From Raineyella sp964528755 (GTDB lineage: Bacteria > Actinomycetota > Actinomycetes > Propionibacteriales > Propionibacteriaceae), in NCBI GenBank assembly GCA_964528755.1, contig CAZGWN010000073.1:1-19951 (forward strand): 19,951 bases of DNA. The letters are read 5' to 3'. Shown here piece after piece: positions 1 through 8,088 of this stretch; the stretch's first letter is position 1; each line of letters opens with the position of its first letter. A program made the position numbers and the translations under genes. Under the pieces are notes generated by a model. It was not told the DNA's origin. It worked only from the letters and a program-made list of their open reading frames with translations, and made no database searches.

Positions 1-833
1 CGCGAGATCAGCTCACCGACGGTGTGGATCCCCTCACGGCGCAGGCAGTTGTAGGACCGCACCGACAGGTTCAGGTCCTCGACCGGCAGGGCCAGGTCCG
101 TGTCGTAGCCGGCGTCCGTCGGGGACGGGCCGATCTCGACGCCCTCGGCCTCGACGTTGAGTTCGCGGAACAGCCCGAACAGCTCGACCAGGGTCCGGCC
201 GGACGACGCGACCGCGTCCCGCGGGGTGATCGACGGCTTGGTGGTGACGTCGACGATCAGCCGGTCGAAGTCGGTCCGCTGCTCGACTCGGGTCGCCTCG
301 ACCTTGTAGCTCACCTTGAGCACCGGGGAGTAGATCGAGTCGACCGGGATCCGGCCGATCTCGTGCTCGGCCAGGGTGTTCTGGTCAGCGGAGACGTAGC
401 CACGCCCGCGCTCGACGACGAACTCCATGTCGATCGCGCCGTCGGCGTTGAGGGTCGCAATGTGCAGGTCCGGGTTGTGGATCTCCACCCCGGCCGGCGG
501 CTGGATGTCGGCCGCGGTGACCTCGCCGGCCCCGGCCTTGCGCAGGTACATGGTGACCGGCTGGTCCTCCTCGGAGGTCAGCACCAGGCCCTTGAGGTTG
601 AGGATGATCTCGGTGACGTCCTCGACCACCCCGGGCAGCGTGGAGAACTCGTGCAGGTTGCCGTCGATCTTGATGCTGGTCAGGGCCGCCCCCGGGATGG
701 AGGACAGCAGCGTACGACGCAGCGAGTTGCCGAGGGTGTAGCCGAAGCCTGGCTCCAGCGGCTCGATGATGAAACGGGACCGCAGGTCGTCGACTACTTC
801 CTCGGTCAGGGTGGGACGCTGAGCGATCAGCAT
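1..833 (-). CDS. rpoA: DNA-directed RNA polymerase subunit alpha (3' end beyond window)
   Basis: This is the alpha subunit that nucleates RNA polymerase assembly and contacts activators and UP elements. The ATG at 831-833 is preceded by AAGGA at a good distance. The protein starts MLIAQRPTLTEEVVDDL and carries the assembly-domain signature LGNSLRRTLLSS. About 277 codons are present: the whole N-terminal domain, the linker, and the start of the C-terminal domain (VRSYNCLRREGIHTVGELIS) at the left edge. Actinobacterial RpoA is usually about 340 residues, so roughly 60 residues lie outside. It follows rpsD after 79 bp in the usual rpsM-rpsK-rpsD-rpoA order. No frameshift was seen. Confidence 0.97.
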   Translation of the reverse strand, partial: MLIAQRPTLTEEVVDDLRSRFIIEPLEPGFGYTLGNSLRRTLLSSIPGAALTSIKIDGNLHEFSTLPGVVEDVTEIILNLKGLVLTSEEDQPVTMYLRKAGAGEVTAADIQPPAGVEIHNPDLHIATLNADGAIDMEFVVERGRGYVSADQNTLAEHEIGRIPVDSIYSPVLKVSYKVEATRVEQRTDFDRLIVDVTTKPSITPRDAVASSGRTLVELFGLFRELNVEAEGVEIGPSPTDAGYDTDLALPVEDLNLSVRSYNCLRREGIHTVGELIS

Positions 834-912
834 GGGTATTCCTTTCCGCGCCACCCGCTATTTGATGACGCGATGCGGGGCCGGGGACCCGTGCGGTCCC
901 CGGCTCACGGTC

Positions 913-1518
913 TCACTTCGAGTAAAGCTCGACGATCAACTGTTCCTGGACGTCGATGGTGATCTGATCGCGCTCCGGCAACTGGTGCACGAAGATCTTC
1001 ATCTGATTCGGGCGGGCCTCCAGCCAGGCCGGCACCGAACGCTCGGCGTGGGTCTCCCGGGCGACCACGAAGGGGTCGATGTTGAGCGACTTCTCGCGCA
1101 CCTGGACGATGTCGTGCTCGGCCACCCGGTAGGACGGGATGGTCACCTTGCGGCCGTTCACCAGGAAGTGGCCGTGGTTGACCAACTGGCGGGCCTGGCG
1201 GCGGGTCGAGGCGAAGCCTGCCCGGTAGACGACGTTGTCCAGGCGGGACTCGAGGATCCGCAGCAGGTTGTCGCCGGTACGCCCGGCCTGCCGGTTGGCT
1301 TCCTCGTAGTAGCGGGAGAACTGCTTCTCCAGCACGCCGTACGCGTACCGCGCCTTCTGCTTCTCACGCAGCTGGAGGGAGTACTCGGAGTCCTTGGTGC
1401 GCCCGCGCCCGTGGACACCCGGCGGGTAGGGGCGGCGTTCGAAGGCCTTGTCGTTGCCGACGAGGTCGGTCCCGAGTCGACGGGACTTCTTGGTCATGGG
1501 GCCGGTGTAGCGGGCCAT
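913..1518 (-). CDS. rpsD: 30S ribosomal protein S4
   Basis: S4 is a primary 16S rRNA-binding protein that nucleates 30S assembly, and in many bacteria it represses its own operon by binding mRNA. The 201-residue product starts MARYTGPMTKKSRRLG at an ATG with AGAAGGA upstream. The S4 RNA-binding domain spans about residues 90-155 (SRLDNVVYRAGFASTRRQAR, VNHGHFLVNG). The N-terminus has no zinc-binding cysteines, and the protein appears to contain no cysteine at all, so this is the zinc-independent form. It lies 36 bp after rpsK and 79 bp before rpoA, consistent with co-transcription. Confidence 0.98.
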   Translation of the reverse strand: MARYTGPMTKKSRRLGTDLVGNDKAFERRPYPPGVHGRGRTKDSEYSLQLREKQKARYAYGVLEKQFSRYYEEANRQAGRTGDNLLRILESRLDNVVYRAGFASTRRQARQLVNHGHFLVNGRKVTIPSYRVAEHDIVQVREKSLNIDPFVVARETHAERSVPAWLEARPNQMKIFVHQLPERDQITIDVQEQLIVELYSK

Positions 1519-1554
1519 TGCGATTCAGTCCTTCTGCTGGGTCGGGTTCGGGGG

Positions 1555-1959
1555 TCAGACGCGGCGGCGCTTGGGGGGCCGGCAGCCGTTGTGCGGGACG
1601 GGGGTCACGTCGGAGATCGGACCGATCTCCAGACCGATCGCGCCCAGCGAACGGATGGCGGTCTCCCGGCCGGAGCCGGGACCCTTGACGAACACGTCGA
1701 CCCGCTTCAGCCCGTGCTCCATGGCGCGGCGCCCGGCGGCCTCGGCGGCCATCTGGGCTGCGTACGGGGTGGACTTGCGGGAGCCCTTGAAGCCGACGGT
1801 GCCGGCGGAGGCCCAGGAAATCACCTGACCGGCCGGATCGGTGATCGAGATGATCGTGTTGTTGAAGGTCGACTTGATGTGGGCCTGTCCGGCGACCACA
1901 TTCTTCTTTTCCTTGCGGCGCACCTTCTTGGCGCCGGTGCTGCGGCCTGCAGTAGCCAT
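1555..1959 (-). CDS. rpsK: 30S ribosomal protein S11
   Basis: S11 sits on the 30S platform near the mRNA exit and the Shine-Dalgarno helix. The 134-residue product contains the family hallmarks AHIKSTFNNTIISITD, TPYAAQMAAEAAGRRAMEHG, VKGPGSGRETAIR and the C-terminal PHNGCRPPKRRRV. The lysine/arginine-rich N-terminus is typical of actinobacteria. The ATG at 1957-1959 follows a clear AGGAG. The gene lies 51 bp after rpsM and 36 bp before rpsD. Confidence 0.98.
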   Translation of the reverse strand: MATAGRSTGAKKVRRKEKKNVVAGQAHIKSTFNNTIISITDPAGQVISWASAGTVGFKGSRKSTPYAAQMAAEAAGRRAMEHGLKRVDVFVKGPGSGRETAIRSLGAIGLEIGPISDVTPVPHNGCRPPKRRRV

Positions 1960-2010
1960 ATGTGTCTTCTCCTGAGAGTCAGTGGGTCACGGGGGCGGAA
2001 AGAAGCGGGA

Positions 2011-2379
2011 TCACTTCTTCTTGCCGGCGACGGGCTTGCGCTTGCCCTTGCGCTGACGCGCATTGGTACGTGTGCGCTGCCCGCGGACTGGCAGTCCGCT
2101 GCGGTGACGCCGACCCTGGTAGGAGCCGATATCGATCTTGCGGCGGATGTCGGCGGCGACCTCACGGCGCAGGTCGCCTTCGGTCTGGTAGCTGGCCTCG
2201 ATATGGTCGCGCAACTGGACCAGTTCGTCCTCGGTCAACTCGTGGACGCGCTTGTCACCGGAGATGCCGGTGGCCGCGAGGGTCTCGAGCGCGCGGGTGT
2301 GGCCGATGCCGTAGATGTAGGTGAGAGCGACCTCGAGGCGCTTGTCGCGCGGCAGGTCGACCCCGATCAGGCGTGCCAT
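2011..2379 (-). CDS. rpsM: 30S ribosomal protein S13
   Basis: S13 is in the 30S head and contacts the P-site tRNA and the 50S subunit through bridges B1a/B1b. The 122-residue product starts MARLIGVDLPRDKRLEVALTY and has the helix-hairpin-helix-like YIYGIGHTRA and the C-terminal basic tail RGQRTRTNARQRKGKRK. The reading frame is open further upstream, but the ATG at 2377-2379 has AAGGA eight bases upstream and matches the family start. A 252-bp hairpin-rich gap separates it from rpmJ upstream. Confidence 0.98.
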   Translation of the reverse strand: MARLIGVDLPRDKRLEVALTYIYGIGHTRALETLAATGISGDKRVHELTEDELVQLRDHIEASYQTEGDLRREVAADIRRKIDIGSYQGRRHRSGLPVRGQRTRTNARQRKGKRKPVAGKKK

Positions 2380-2413
2380 GTGCGGGTTCCTTGTCCGTGG
2401 TCGGGCGACGGCC

Positions 2414-2597
2414 CGGGTTTCCCAACCCGTGGGTGCGGCCGTGGTCCGCGAAGGTGTCGGGCGTGAAGCGTCCCTGCGGGTCTGCGACACCGGGAGTGTC
2501 GGTGCCGCGAACAGGGCCTCGGCCTTCGTCCGAGGGTGGATCCGGGGACGGGCCCCGGGGTTGCGTTCACACTGTGCGGTCGGAATTCGTCATTCCG
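2414..2597. promoter_or_regulatory. Hairpin-bearing gap between rpmJ and rpsM
   Basis: The gene-free stretch 2380-2631 holds several short perfect inverted repeats: CGGGTT/AACCCG with a TCCC loop (2414-2429), CGACAC/GTGTCG around CGGGA (near 2490-2510) and CGGAAT/ATTCCG around TCGTC (2581-2597). None is followed by a T-run, so they are not clear terminators. They could be a leader for translational feedback or promoter DNA for rpsM. I could not place a convincing promoter. Reading frames through here have no family resemblance. Confidence 0.35.
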
Positions 2598-2631
2598 TAT
2601 TCAGTTGTGGGATGCGGTTGTCTCGCTCTGC

Positions 2632-2745
2632 TCAGCCCTGGCGCTGCTTGTGCCGCGGGTTGTCGCAGATGACCATCACGCGACCGTGCCGGCGAATGAC
2701 CTTGCACTTGTCGCAGATCCTCTTGACGCTCGGCCGTACCTTCAT
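2632..2745 (-). CDS. rpmJ: 50S ribosomal protein L36
   Basis: L36 is a tiny zinc-ribbon protein that stabilises the 23S rRNA near the GTPase-associated region. The 37-residue sequence starts MKVRPSVKRICDKCKVIRR. Zinc ligands are C11, C14, C27 and H32, so this is the zinc-binding (C+) form. The ATG at 2743-2745 is preceded by AGGAAG. It sits between infA (135-bp gap) and rpsM (252-bp gap), its standard position. Confidence 0.97.
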   Translation of the reverse strand: MKVRPSVKRICDKCKVIRRHGRVMVICDNPRHKQRQG

Positions 2746-2880
2746 CGATCGTCTTCCTGGGTTGCGCGCGGGCACGGCGCTCCGGTGTGGATGCTGGGCT
2801 CCCCACCGGGTGACCGGACCCGACTGTGGTGGACCGGCGGGGGAACCCGTCCGGTTGACTGGTGTTACCTGGGTGTGGTG

Positions 2881-3102
2881 CTACCGGTGCCGGTAGATGA
2901 TGCGACCACGGTTGAGGTCATAGGCGGACACCTCGACGACCACACGGTCGCTGGGCAGGATCCGGATGTAGTGCTGCCGCATCTTGCCGCTGATCGTGGC
3001 GAGCACCTTGTGACCGTTGGTGAGCTCGACGCGAAACATCGCGTTCGGCAACGCCTCGACCACAGTGCCCTCCATCTCGAGCACGCCTTCCTTCTTCGCC
3101 AT
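2881..3102 (-). CDS. infA: Translation initiation factor IF-1
   Basis: IF-1 is an OB-fold protein that occupies the 30S A site during initiation. The 73-residue product MAKKEGVLEMEGTVVEALPN has the family core FRVELTNGHKVLA, SGKMR and the C-terminal YDLNRGRIIYRHR. The frame is open to 3171, but the ATG at 3100-3102 gives the standard length and has GAGG just upstream. It begins the downstream ribosomal transcription unit, 117 bp after the ferritin-like gene, with a candidate promoter in that gap. Confidence 0.98.
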   Translation of the reverse strand: MAKKEGVLEMEGTVVEALPNAMFRVELTNGHKVLATISGKMRQHYIRILPSDRVVVEVSAYDLNRGRIIYRHR

Positions 3103-3122
3103 GATCCTCACATCGTCGACTC

Positions 3123-3146
3123 CGCGCCCACCGACCGATGGGCGCG
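3123..3146. promoter_or_regulatory. Hairpin in the infA leader
   Basis: CGCGCCCA (3123-3130) and TGGGCGCG (3139-3146) form a perfect 8-bp stem with an 8-base loop in the presumed infA 5' untranslated region. There is no T-run. It may terminate transcription from the upstream ferritin-like gene, or fold in the infA leader. Confidence 0.4.
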
Positions 3147-3177
3147 CGGGTGCACCGACACAGGTGACCAAGGGATT

Positions 3178-3206
3178 ACTTTACGCCGGAACGGGCACTC
3201 ACCCAA
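3178..3206 (-). promoter_or_regulatory. Candidate infA promoter
   Basis: On the minus strand TTGGGT (plus 3201-3206) is followed after 17 bases by TAAAGT (plus 3178-3183), a sigma-70-like arrangement in an AT-richer patch. A start near 3171 would give a leader of about 70 bases. A promoter is expected here because the upstream gene is unrelated to translation. The -35 match is only moderate. Confidence 0.45.
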
Positions 3207-3219
3207 ATTTCCCCCGAAA

Positions 3220-4155
3220 TCACGCCTGCCCGACGACCACCGGGTGCCCGGCGAGGTCGAAGCGCGCCGGCACGGTGCCCAGCCCCTTCTCCCGGTACAG
3301 CTCGACCGACTCGCGCATCCGGTCCAGGATGTACGGCGGGAACTGCATGCCCTTGTCCCGGGCCCACAGGATGCGCGCCTCCAGCCGGCCGATCTCCCGG
3401 GCGTAGCCCGCCAGGTCCTGATCCAGGTCGAAGGTCACCATCAGCCCGCCGATGTCACGCCGGTACTGGTCCATCGCGTCGGTGCCGACCAACTCGTACG
3501 TACGCCGGCGCAGCTCCCGCGCGACGAACCACTGCCAGGGCCGCAGCAGCGGGGCGAGCCGCTCGGCGGACATCCGGTAGTACGCGAAGTGGCCCGGCTC
3601 CTGTCTCTTGATCTGGCCGATGACGGACTCCGCGATGGCGGTCTCCCCCGCCTCCGTCAGGCCCTGGTGGAAGGTGTTGTACGCCAACACCGCCTGACGC
3701 TCGGTCGCCGCCCCGGTCAGGTAGAAGAGCATCCGCGAGATGTCCTGGATCGGGCGCCAGTGCGCCAGCGCGCCGAGCAGCTTGTACGTCCAGTGCAGCT
3801 CCATCTCGGTCTCGGCGGCCGGCAGGTCGATGTCCTCACACAGCGCATCGAGGATCACCCCGTGCTGGATCTCCTGCGGCTGCCACACGTCCTGGTAGAA
3901 GAAGCGGTCGTTCTCTTCGACCCCCGGGATGATGGTGAGGATCTCCAGGACGTTGCGGTCGACCTCGAGCTCGACCCGGGCCAGATAGTTCAGCACGTGC
4001 CCGTACCGACCACGGACGAGCGCCGGGTCGTGCACCGTACGATCGACCGTGCCGAGGGGGATCGGCGGGTGCATGTCGCCGAGCCTGGCGATGTGGTCGT
4101 GGACGTCCTGGGCGGTCGGCACCGGGCGGCCCCGGTGATCTCGTACCCGCCTCAC
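3220..4155 (-). CDS. Ferritin-like di-iron protein (acyl-ACP desaturase/oxygenase-type fold)
   Basis: This is a 311-residue, mostly helical soluble protein. It has two EXXH motifs, E95-IQ-H98 (in QPQEIQHGVILD) and E186-PG-H189 (in RQEPGHFAYYR). Glutamates about 33-34 residues before each (E62 and E152) complete the E...EXXH...E...EXXH pattern of ferritin-like carboxylate-bridged di-iron proteins. That pattern includes acyl-ACP desaturases and AurF-like N-oxygenases; the substrate cannot be told. The GTG start overlaps the stop of the DUF1707 gene as GTGA, implying translational coupling. No signal peptide or membrane segment is visible. Relatives can carry misleading names in databases. Fold confidence is good, function unknown. 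Confidence 0.75.
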   Translation of the reverse strand: MRRVRDHRGRPVPTAQDVHDHIARLGDMHPPIPLGTVDRTVHDPALVRGRYGHVLNYLARVELEVDRNVLEILTIIPGVEENDRFFYQDVWQPQEIQHGVILDALCEDIDLPAAETEMELHWTYKLLGALAHWRPIQDISRMLFYLTGAATERQAVLAYNTFHQGLTEAGETAIAESVIGQIKRQEPGHFAYYRMSAERLAPLLRPWQWFVARELRRRTYELVGTDAMDQYRRDIGGLMVTFDLDQDLAGYAREIGRLEARILWARDKGMQFPPYILDRMRESVELYREKGLGTVPARFDLAGHPVVVGQA

Positions 4156-4541
4156 AACAACACCACCAGCAGCACGACCAGCAGGATGAGCGCGGCCCCG
4201 CCGACGCCCAGCAGGACCAGACCGGAGCGTCCGGGGCCCGTGATCGGCGCCAACTCGCCCGGCCGGCCCGAGGGCGCCAGGGGTCCGGGGCCGTCCTGGG
4301 CGGCCACGATCGCGGGCACGTCGTGGGTCGCCACGGGCGGCAGGCCCTCGACCACCGGCACCAACTCCCCCAGCGTCGCGGCCGCCCAGATCCGATCCAA
4401 CCTGGCGTGGTAGTCCTCGTCACCGAGCTTGCCGTCGGTGTAGGCGTCGTTCACCCGGGTGGTCAACTCGTCCCGGTCGGCGTCCGTCACCGGCTTGTCC
4501 GGCGTGGCCCGGTACTTCGACGACATGGGCAGGTTGCTCAT
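4152..4541 (-). CDS. DUF1707 domain protein with C-terminal membrane anchor
   Basis: This 129-residue protein has an N-terminal DUF1707 segment (about residues 20-68: DRDELTTRVNDAYTDGKL, HARLDRIWAAATLGELV). A Pro/Gly-rich linker follows, then a single terminal hydrophobic helix (GLVLLGVGGAALILLVVLLVVLL) that ends the protein, giving a tail-anchored topology with the domain in the cytoplasm. DUF1707 is common in actinobacterial membrane proteins and has no defined biochemical role. A second in-frame ATG at 4524-4526 is possible. It overlaps the ferritin-like gene by 4 bases. A strong hairpin (4561-4598) separates it from the upstream PEPCK gene. Confidence 0.8.
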   Translation of the reverse strand: MSNLPMSSKYRATPDKPVTDADRDELTTRVNDAYTDGKLGDEDYHARLDRIWAAATLGELVPVVEGLPPVATHDVPAIVAAQDGPGPLAPSGRPGELAPITGPGRSGLVLLGVGGAALILLVVLLVVLL

Positions 4542-4560
4542 GTCCCCCAGCCTAGCCGCG

Positions 4561-4598
4561 GGGCGGGCTCCGGCACGTCTCCGTGCCGGGGCCCGCCC
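4561..4598 (-). terminator. Hairpin terminator after the putative PPi-PEPCK gene
   Basis: GGGCGGGC-t-CCGGCAC (4561-4576) pairs with GTGCCGG-g-GCCCGCCC (4583-4598). This gives a 15-bp stem with one internal mismatch and a 6-base loop, lying in the 65-bp gap between the PEPCK stop and the DUF1707 start. It lacks a T-tract, as is usual for actinobacterial terminators. Confidence 0.7.
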
Positions 4599-4606
4599 GC
4601 CACGGG

Positions 4607-7600
4607 TCAGGACAGCGTCGGCTGCAGCCCCAGTTCCCCGACCAGCTCCTTGCGGTACGCCGGGGACGCGACCCGGTCGACCTCGGCCCGGACGTGGGCC
4701 AGCCGCTCGCCCAGCTCGAGCCGCTCGACCACGCCGTCGTTGCCGTCCACGCCGATGAACGACTCCAGGGTGCTCACGCCGGCCCGGGCGTGGGCCAGGT
4801 CGGCGGCCTGCTGGGCGTCCAGCCGGGCGGCGTACCAGTCGCTGCCGAGCACCGCTTCACGGGTGAACATCGCCCGGAACGACGGGGCGTCCGGTCCGCG
4901 TCCGTCGGCCGTCGCCCCGTACGCCATGATCTCCAGCAGCGCCCGCAACGGCGGGCAGGCCAGGTCGGCCGTGCCGTCGGCGAAGTACGCCCTGGCGACC
5001 CGCTGGTGGGTGGTGAGGACGGTGTCGACGCTGCGTACGAAGACGTCCAAGTCCTGCAACTCGGGCCGCAGCATCTCGTCGGTGAACACCACGTGCGGGT
5101 GCATGAAGATCCGCCCGAAGTACGTGGCCGCGAACCGGTCGGTCATCCGGTAGCCCAGCCGGCTCGCCAGCACCGTCCGGCCCTGGTACTCCAGGTCGGG
5201 CACCGGCTCGAGGAAGCCGTTGGCGATCAGCGCGTGGGCGTCGCGCTCGTCCGCCGACATCCGGGAGAAGAGCTCGGGGACGAGCAGGCTGATGTCGTGA
5301 TCCACCCGGACGTGCGGGCCGACGTACCCGGCGCAGGAGACCCACCCGTCGTACCCGCCGAGGACGAACGACAGCAGCGACGCGTTGAGGTCGAAGACCG
5401 CCGGCAGCGCGTTGAACGGGGCCTTGGTCAGGGCACCTTCCGACCCGGCGCCGGTGGTTGACGGCGACTTGCCGGTCATCGAGCTGATGAACTCCATGAA
5501 CAACTCGGGCAGCTCCAGGTAGTGCAGCGGGTTGAACGCGCACAGTGGCGGCACGCCGTCCTCCGGCGGGTTGTTCCGTCGGCCGGCGGCGACCACGTCG
5601 ACGCCCACCGGGGCCGGACGACCCAGCGGCAGCCCGCGGTACAGATGCGCCGACAGGTCCGCCAACGCCGTCGCCCGCGGGTTGGCCAGGTCCGGCCGGA
5701 CCTGCAGGTAGCGGGGGTTGCGGGACGGCTTGCCGTTGACCAGGCGCGGGTTGGCCGACGACACGAACCAAGCCGGGCCCTCGTCGTCGCCCATCGCCGC
5801 GACCCGCCGGATCAGGCCGGCCATCGGATCGGTGAACTCCGACAGCCCGACGGCGTCGTCGCGCATCTCGCGGGCCTGCGCGTGGGACAGCGGCTCGAAA
5901 TTCGACAGGAAGGTGCCGGTGCCGGCCAGGTCACGCTCGGTCTGCTTGTCGTAGCCCCGGTGGATGGCGTCATCGGGCCGCTGGAAGAGCAGCCGCTCGC
6001 AGTTGGTGACGACCTTGCGGGACCGATCCTCCTCGACGCCGATCCTCGTCGCCGGCACCACCGTGCTGGCCGTGATGTCGTCCTCGGTCTGCACCTTCAC
6101 CGCCGGGTAGAAGTCGGGCCGCAGCCCGAACAACCGCCAGGACCCGTCCTCGTCGAAGCCGACCCGCAGCATGTTGACGACGACCTTCTCACCCTCCAGC
6201 CGCAGGGCGTTGCCGGTGCGGCCGTTGATGATGCCGACGGAGAAGTGGTCGCGCCAGTCGCTGCCCCAATCGGGCTTGTAGTAGCGCTTGACCATGTAGA
6301 CGAGTTCCTTGATGTAGGGCGGGATCGTCCGCAGCCACGCGTTGTACTCGTCGCTGAAGTCACGCGAGGGGGTGAGCAGCTTGATCACACTGCCCACCGA
6401 CCGCCGGTCGGACAGGATCGGCCGGTGGTCGTCCCCGTTGCGGGCCGGGTCGGCGTACCGGTCGGTGAAGTCGCGCGCCATGATCTCGGCGACGGTGTCC
6501 ATGTCGGCGTCGAAGTCCTTGCAGTACGCGCTGCCGTAGACGACCGCGTCGGTCAGGGCCTTGGAGATCTCCGACTTGCCGCCGCCGGACACCGTGCTCG
6601 GCTTGTGGCACAGGGTCGCCTCGGCGGAGGTGTTGACCAGGCTCCACTGGGTGCGGTCCACCCGCGACTGGACCATCTCGACGCGGAACCCGTGCGGACC
6701 CACGTACGTCCGGTCGGCCCGCAGCGGGATGGCGGCCCGGCCGCCGTGGCCGTCCTCCCAACTGACGGTCCGCTGCCGGATGCTGAAGTGCGACCGTTCC
6801 GGGACGAGGATGATCGTCGGATCGGCCCGGTAGATCGCGTGCCCCTCGGGGCGGAGGTCGAAGGCGTCGGCGTCCCGGGCCAGCACGTCCGCGATCGTCC
6901 AGGTGTCGCGGGCGTACTTGTCGAAGAACTCGTGGCCCTGCGCGTAGCTGGGGAAGACCAGTGCGCCACCGGAGTGTTCCTCCTCGGCGCCGCCGATGAG
7001 GTTGGCCGAATAGCCGATCTGGGTCTTCACCTCCTTCTTGCAGTAGCCGAAGTAGTTGTCGGCGATGACCGTGGCGATGACGCCGCGCCCGTCACGGACA
7101 CAGACCTTGAACGCCTTGCCACCGTTGTACGGCTCGTCCTCGCTCGACCAGCACATCCCGTCGCGGCGCTGCCGGTCGGTCGCGTCGTCGACGTACGGCA
7201 GCCCGAGCGACTTCTTGGAGACGGTGGTGAGATGCGGGGCGAGCACGACCAGGCCGGTGGTGCCCGTCCAGTGCTCGGGGTCGAGGACCGCGTCGTTGTC
7301 CGGCAACTGCGGGTCGCCGGCGTTGCCGAAGATCCCCTCGACGAAGTCGAGGTTGGACACCAACCCGCCGGGAGTGATGAATCTCACTTCCATGGTTCGG
7401 GCCGGGCTGTGCCCCGGCACCTCCGGGACCACGACCGGGCGCAGCAGCAGGGAGACGAAACAGTGCGCGGGGTGGTCGGAGCCCGCCGTGTACGGCAGCA
7501 GCATGTGCTCGGCCGGCGGCTGCAGCGCCAGCTCGAACAGTCGGGCGGCCACGTCGCGGGGGACGGCCAGCTTCTCGTCGGGGATCGGCAGGCCACCCTC

Positions 7601-7999
7601 GGCGATGTGGAAGACCCCGGCGGTGGTCCGCCGGTCGTTGAACGGGTTGTGCAGCACGCCGTTGACGAGGCGATAGCTGCTCACCATCGGGGACACGTAC
7701 GAATCGGCGGCCACCGGCAGGGACAGGCCGCGGGCCAGTCCGGGCTGGTCGAGCACGAGGGTCTGGCGGGGCAGACGCGGGCGCACCCCGGTGCCCCCGA
7801 AGTAGCTGTCGAGAAAGCTCTGGATCCGATCGTCGGCCGGGCAGAGCCGATCGGTGAGACGCCTGCTCAGCTCTCGCTGGCGGTCCAGCAGCGGCGCAAC
7901 CAGGCGCGCCTCGGCACTTCCGGCGCTGTCATCCGCGATCGGCAGGCCGAGGAGTGCCAGGCGGACGTTGATGGCGGCATTCACGTCTGTTGTTGCCAT
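4607..7999 (-). CDS. Probable PPi-dependent phosphoenolpyruvate carboxykinase
   Basis: PPi-PEPCK (EC 4.1.1.38) interconverts oxaloacetate plus PPi and PEP, CO2 and phosphate. It replaces the nucleotide-dependent enzymes in propionic acid bacteria and Entamoeba. The 1,130-residue length (about 125 kDa) fits that family and is about twice that of GTP- or ATP-PEPCK. Visible features are an N-terminal INVRLALLGLP segment, YFGYCKKEVKTQIGYSANL near residue 360, a P-loop-like SGGGKSEIS with K475, and NPRYLQVRPDL in the C-terminal third. There is no signal peptide. The frame is open to 8110, but the ATG at 7997-7999 gives the natural start; its ribosome-binding site is weak. It is transcribed divergently from the encapsulin operon. 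The assignment rests on remembered family features, not an alignment. Confidence 0.72.
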   Translation of the reverse strand: MATTDVNAAINVRLALLGLPIADDSAGSAEARLVAPLLDRQRELSRRLTDRLCPADDRIQSFLDSYFGGTGVRPRLPRQTLVLDQPGLARGLSLPVAADSYVSPMVSSYRLVNGVLHNPFNDRRTTAGVFHIAEGGLPIPDEKLAVPRDVAARLFELALQPPAEHMLLPYTAGSDHPAHCFVSLLLRPVVVPEVPGHSPARTMEVRFITPGGLVSNLDFVEGIFGNAGDPQLPDNDAVLDPEHWTGTTGLVVLAPHLTTVSKKSLGLPYVDDATDRQRRDGMCWSSEDEPYNGGKAFKVCVRDGRGVIATVIADNYFGYCKKEVKTQIGYSANLIGGAEEEHSGGALVFPSYAQGHEFFDKYARDTWTIADVLARDADAFDLRPEGHAIYRADPTIILVPERSHFSIRQRTVSWEDGHGGRAAIPLRADRTYVGPHGFRVEMVQSRVDRTQWSLVNTSAEATLCHKPSTVSGGGKSEISKALTDAVVYGSAYCKDFDADMDTVAEIMARDFTDRYADPARNGDDHRPILSDRRSVGSVIKLLTPSRDFSDEYNAWLRTIPPYIKELVYMVKRYYKPDWGSDWRDHFSVGIINGRTGNALRLEGEKVVVNMLRVGFDEDGSWRLFGLRPDFYPAVKVQTEDDITASTVVPATRIGVEEDRSRKVVTNCERLLFQRPDDAIHRGYDKQTERDLAGTGTFLSNFEPLSHAQAREMRDDAVGLSEFTDPMAGLIRRVAAMGDDEGPAWFVSSANPRLVNGKPSRNPRYLQVRPDLANPRATALADLSAHLYRGLPLGRPAPVGVDVVAAGRRNNPPEDGVPPLCAFNPLHYLELPELFMEFISSMTGKSPSTTGAGSEGALTKAPFNALPAVFDLNASLLSFVLGGYDGWVSCAGYVGPHVRVDHDISLLVPELFSRMSADERDAHALIANGFLEPVPDLEYQGRTVLASRLGYRMTDRFAATYFGRIFMHPHVVFTDEMLRPELQDLDVFVRSVDTVLTTHQRVARAYFADGTADLACPPLRALLEIMAYGATADGRGPDAPSFRAMFTREAVLGSDWYAARLDAQQAADLAHARAGVSTLESFIGVDGNDGVVERLELGERLAHVRAEVDRVASPAYRKELVGELGLQPTLS

Positions 8000-8047
8000 G
8001 CTCTCATTGTCACGCCACGAACCGGCACAGATCAGGGGGGATCGGCT

Positions 8048-8082
8048 GACATCGGAGCGCTGGCGTGGTATACGCCGACGTC
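8048..8082. promoter_or_regulatory. Nested inverted repeats in the divergent control region
   Basis: GACATCGG (8048-8055) and CCGACGTC (8075-8082) form an 8-bp inverted repeat with one mismatch. Inside it GGCGT/ACGCC (8062-8066/8072-8076) forms a second, spaced by GGTAT. The site lies between 49 and 83 bases upstream of the PEPCK start codon and could bind a regulator or fold in that leader. It carries no family-specific signature. Confidence 0.35.
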
Positions 8083-8088
8083 CCGAAA

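Noticed and set aside
24..2466. Long plus-strand frames opposite rpoA, rpsD, rpsK and rpsM
   Set aside because: They are antisense to conserved ribosomal and polymerase genes and show no homology-like features.
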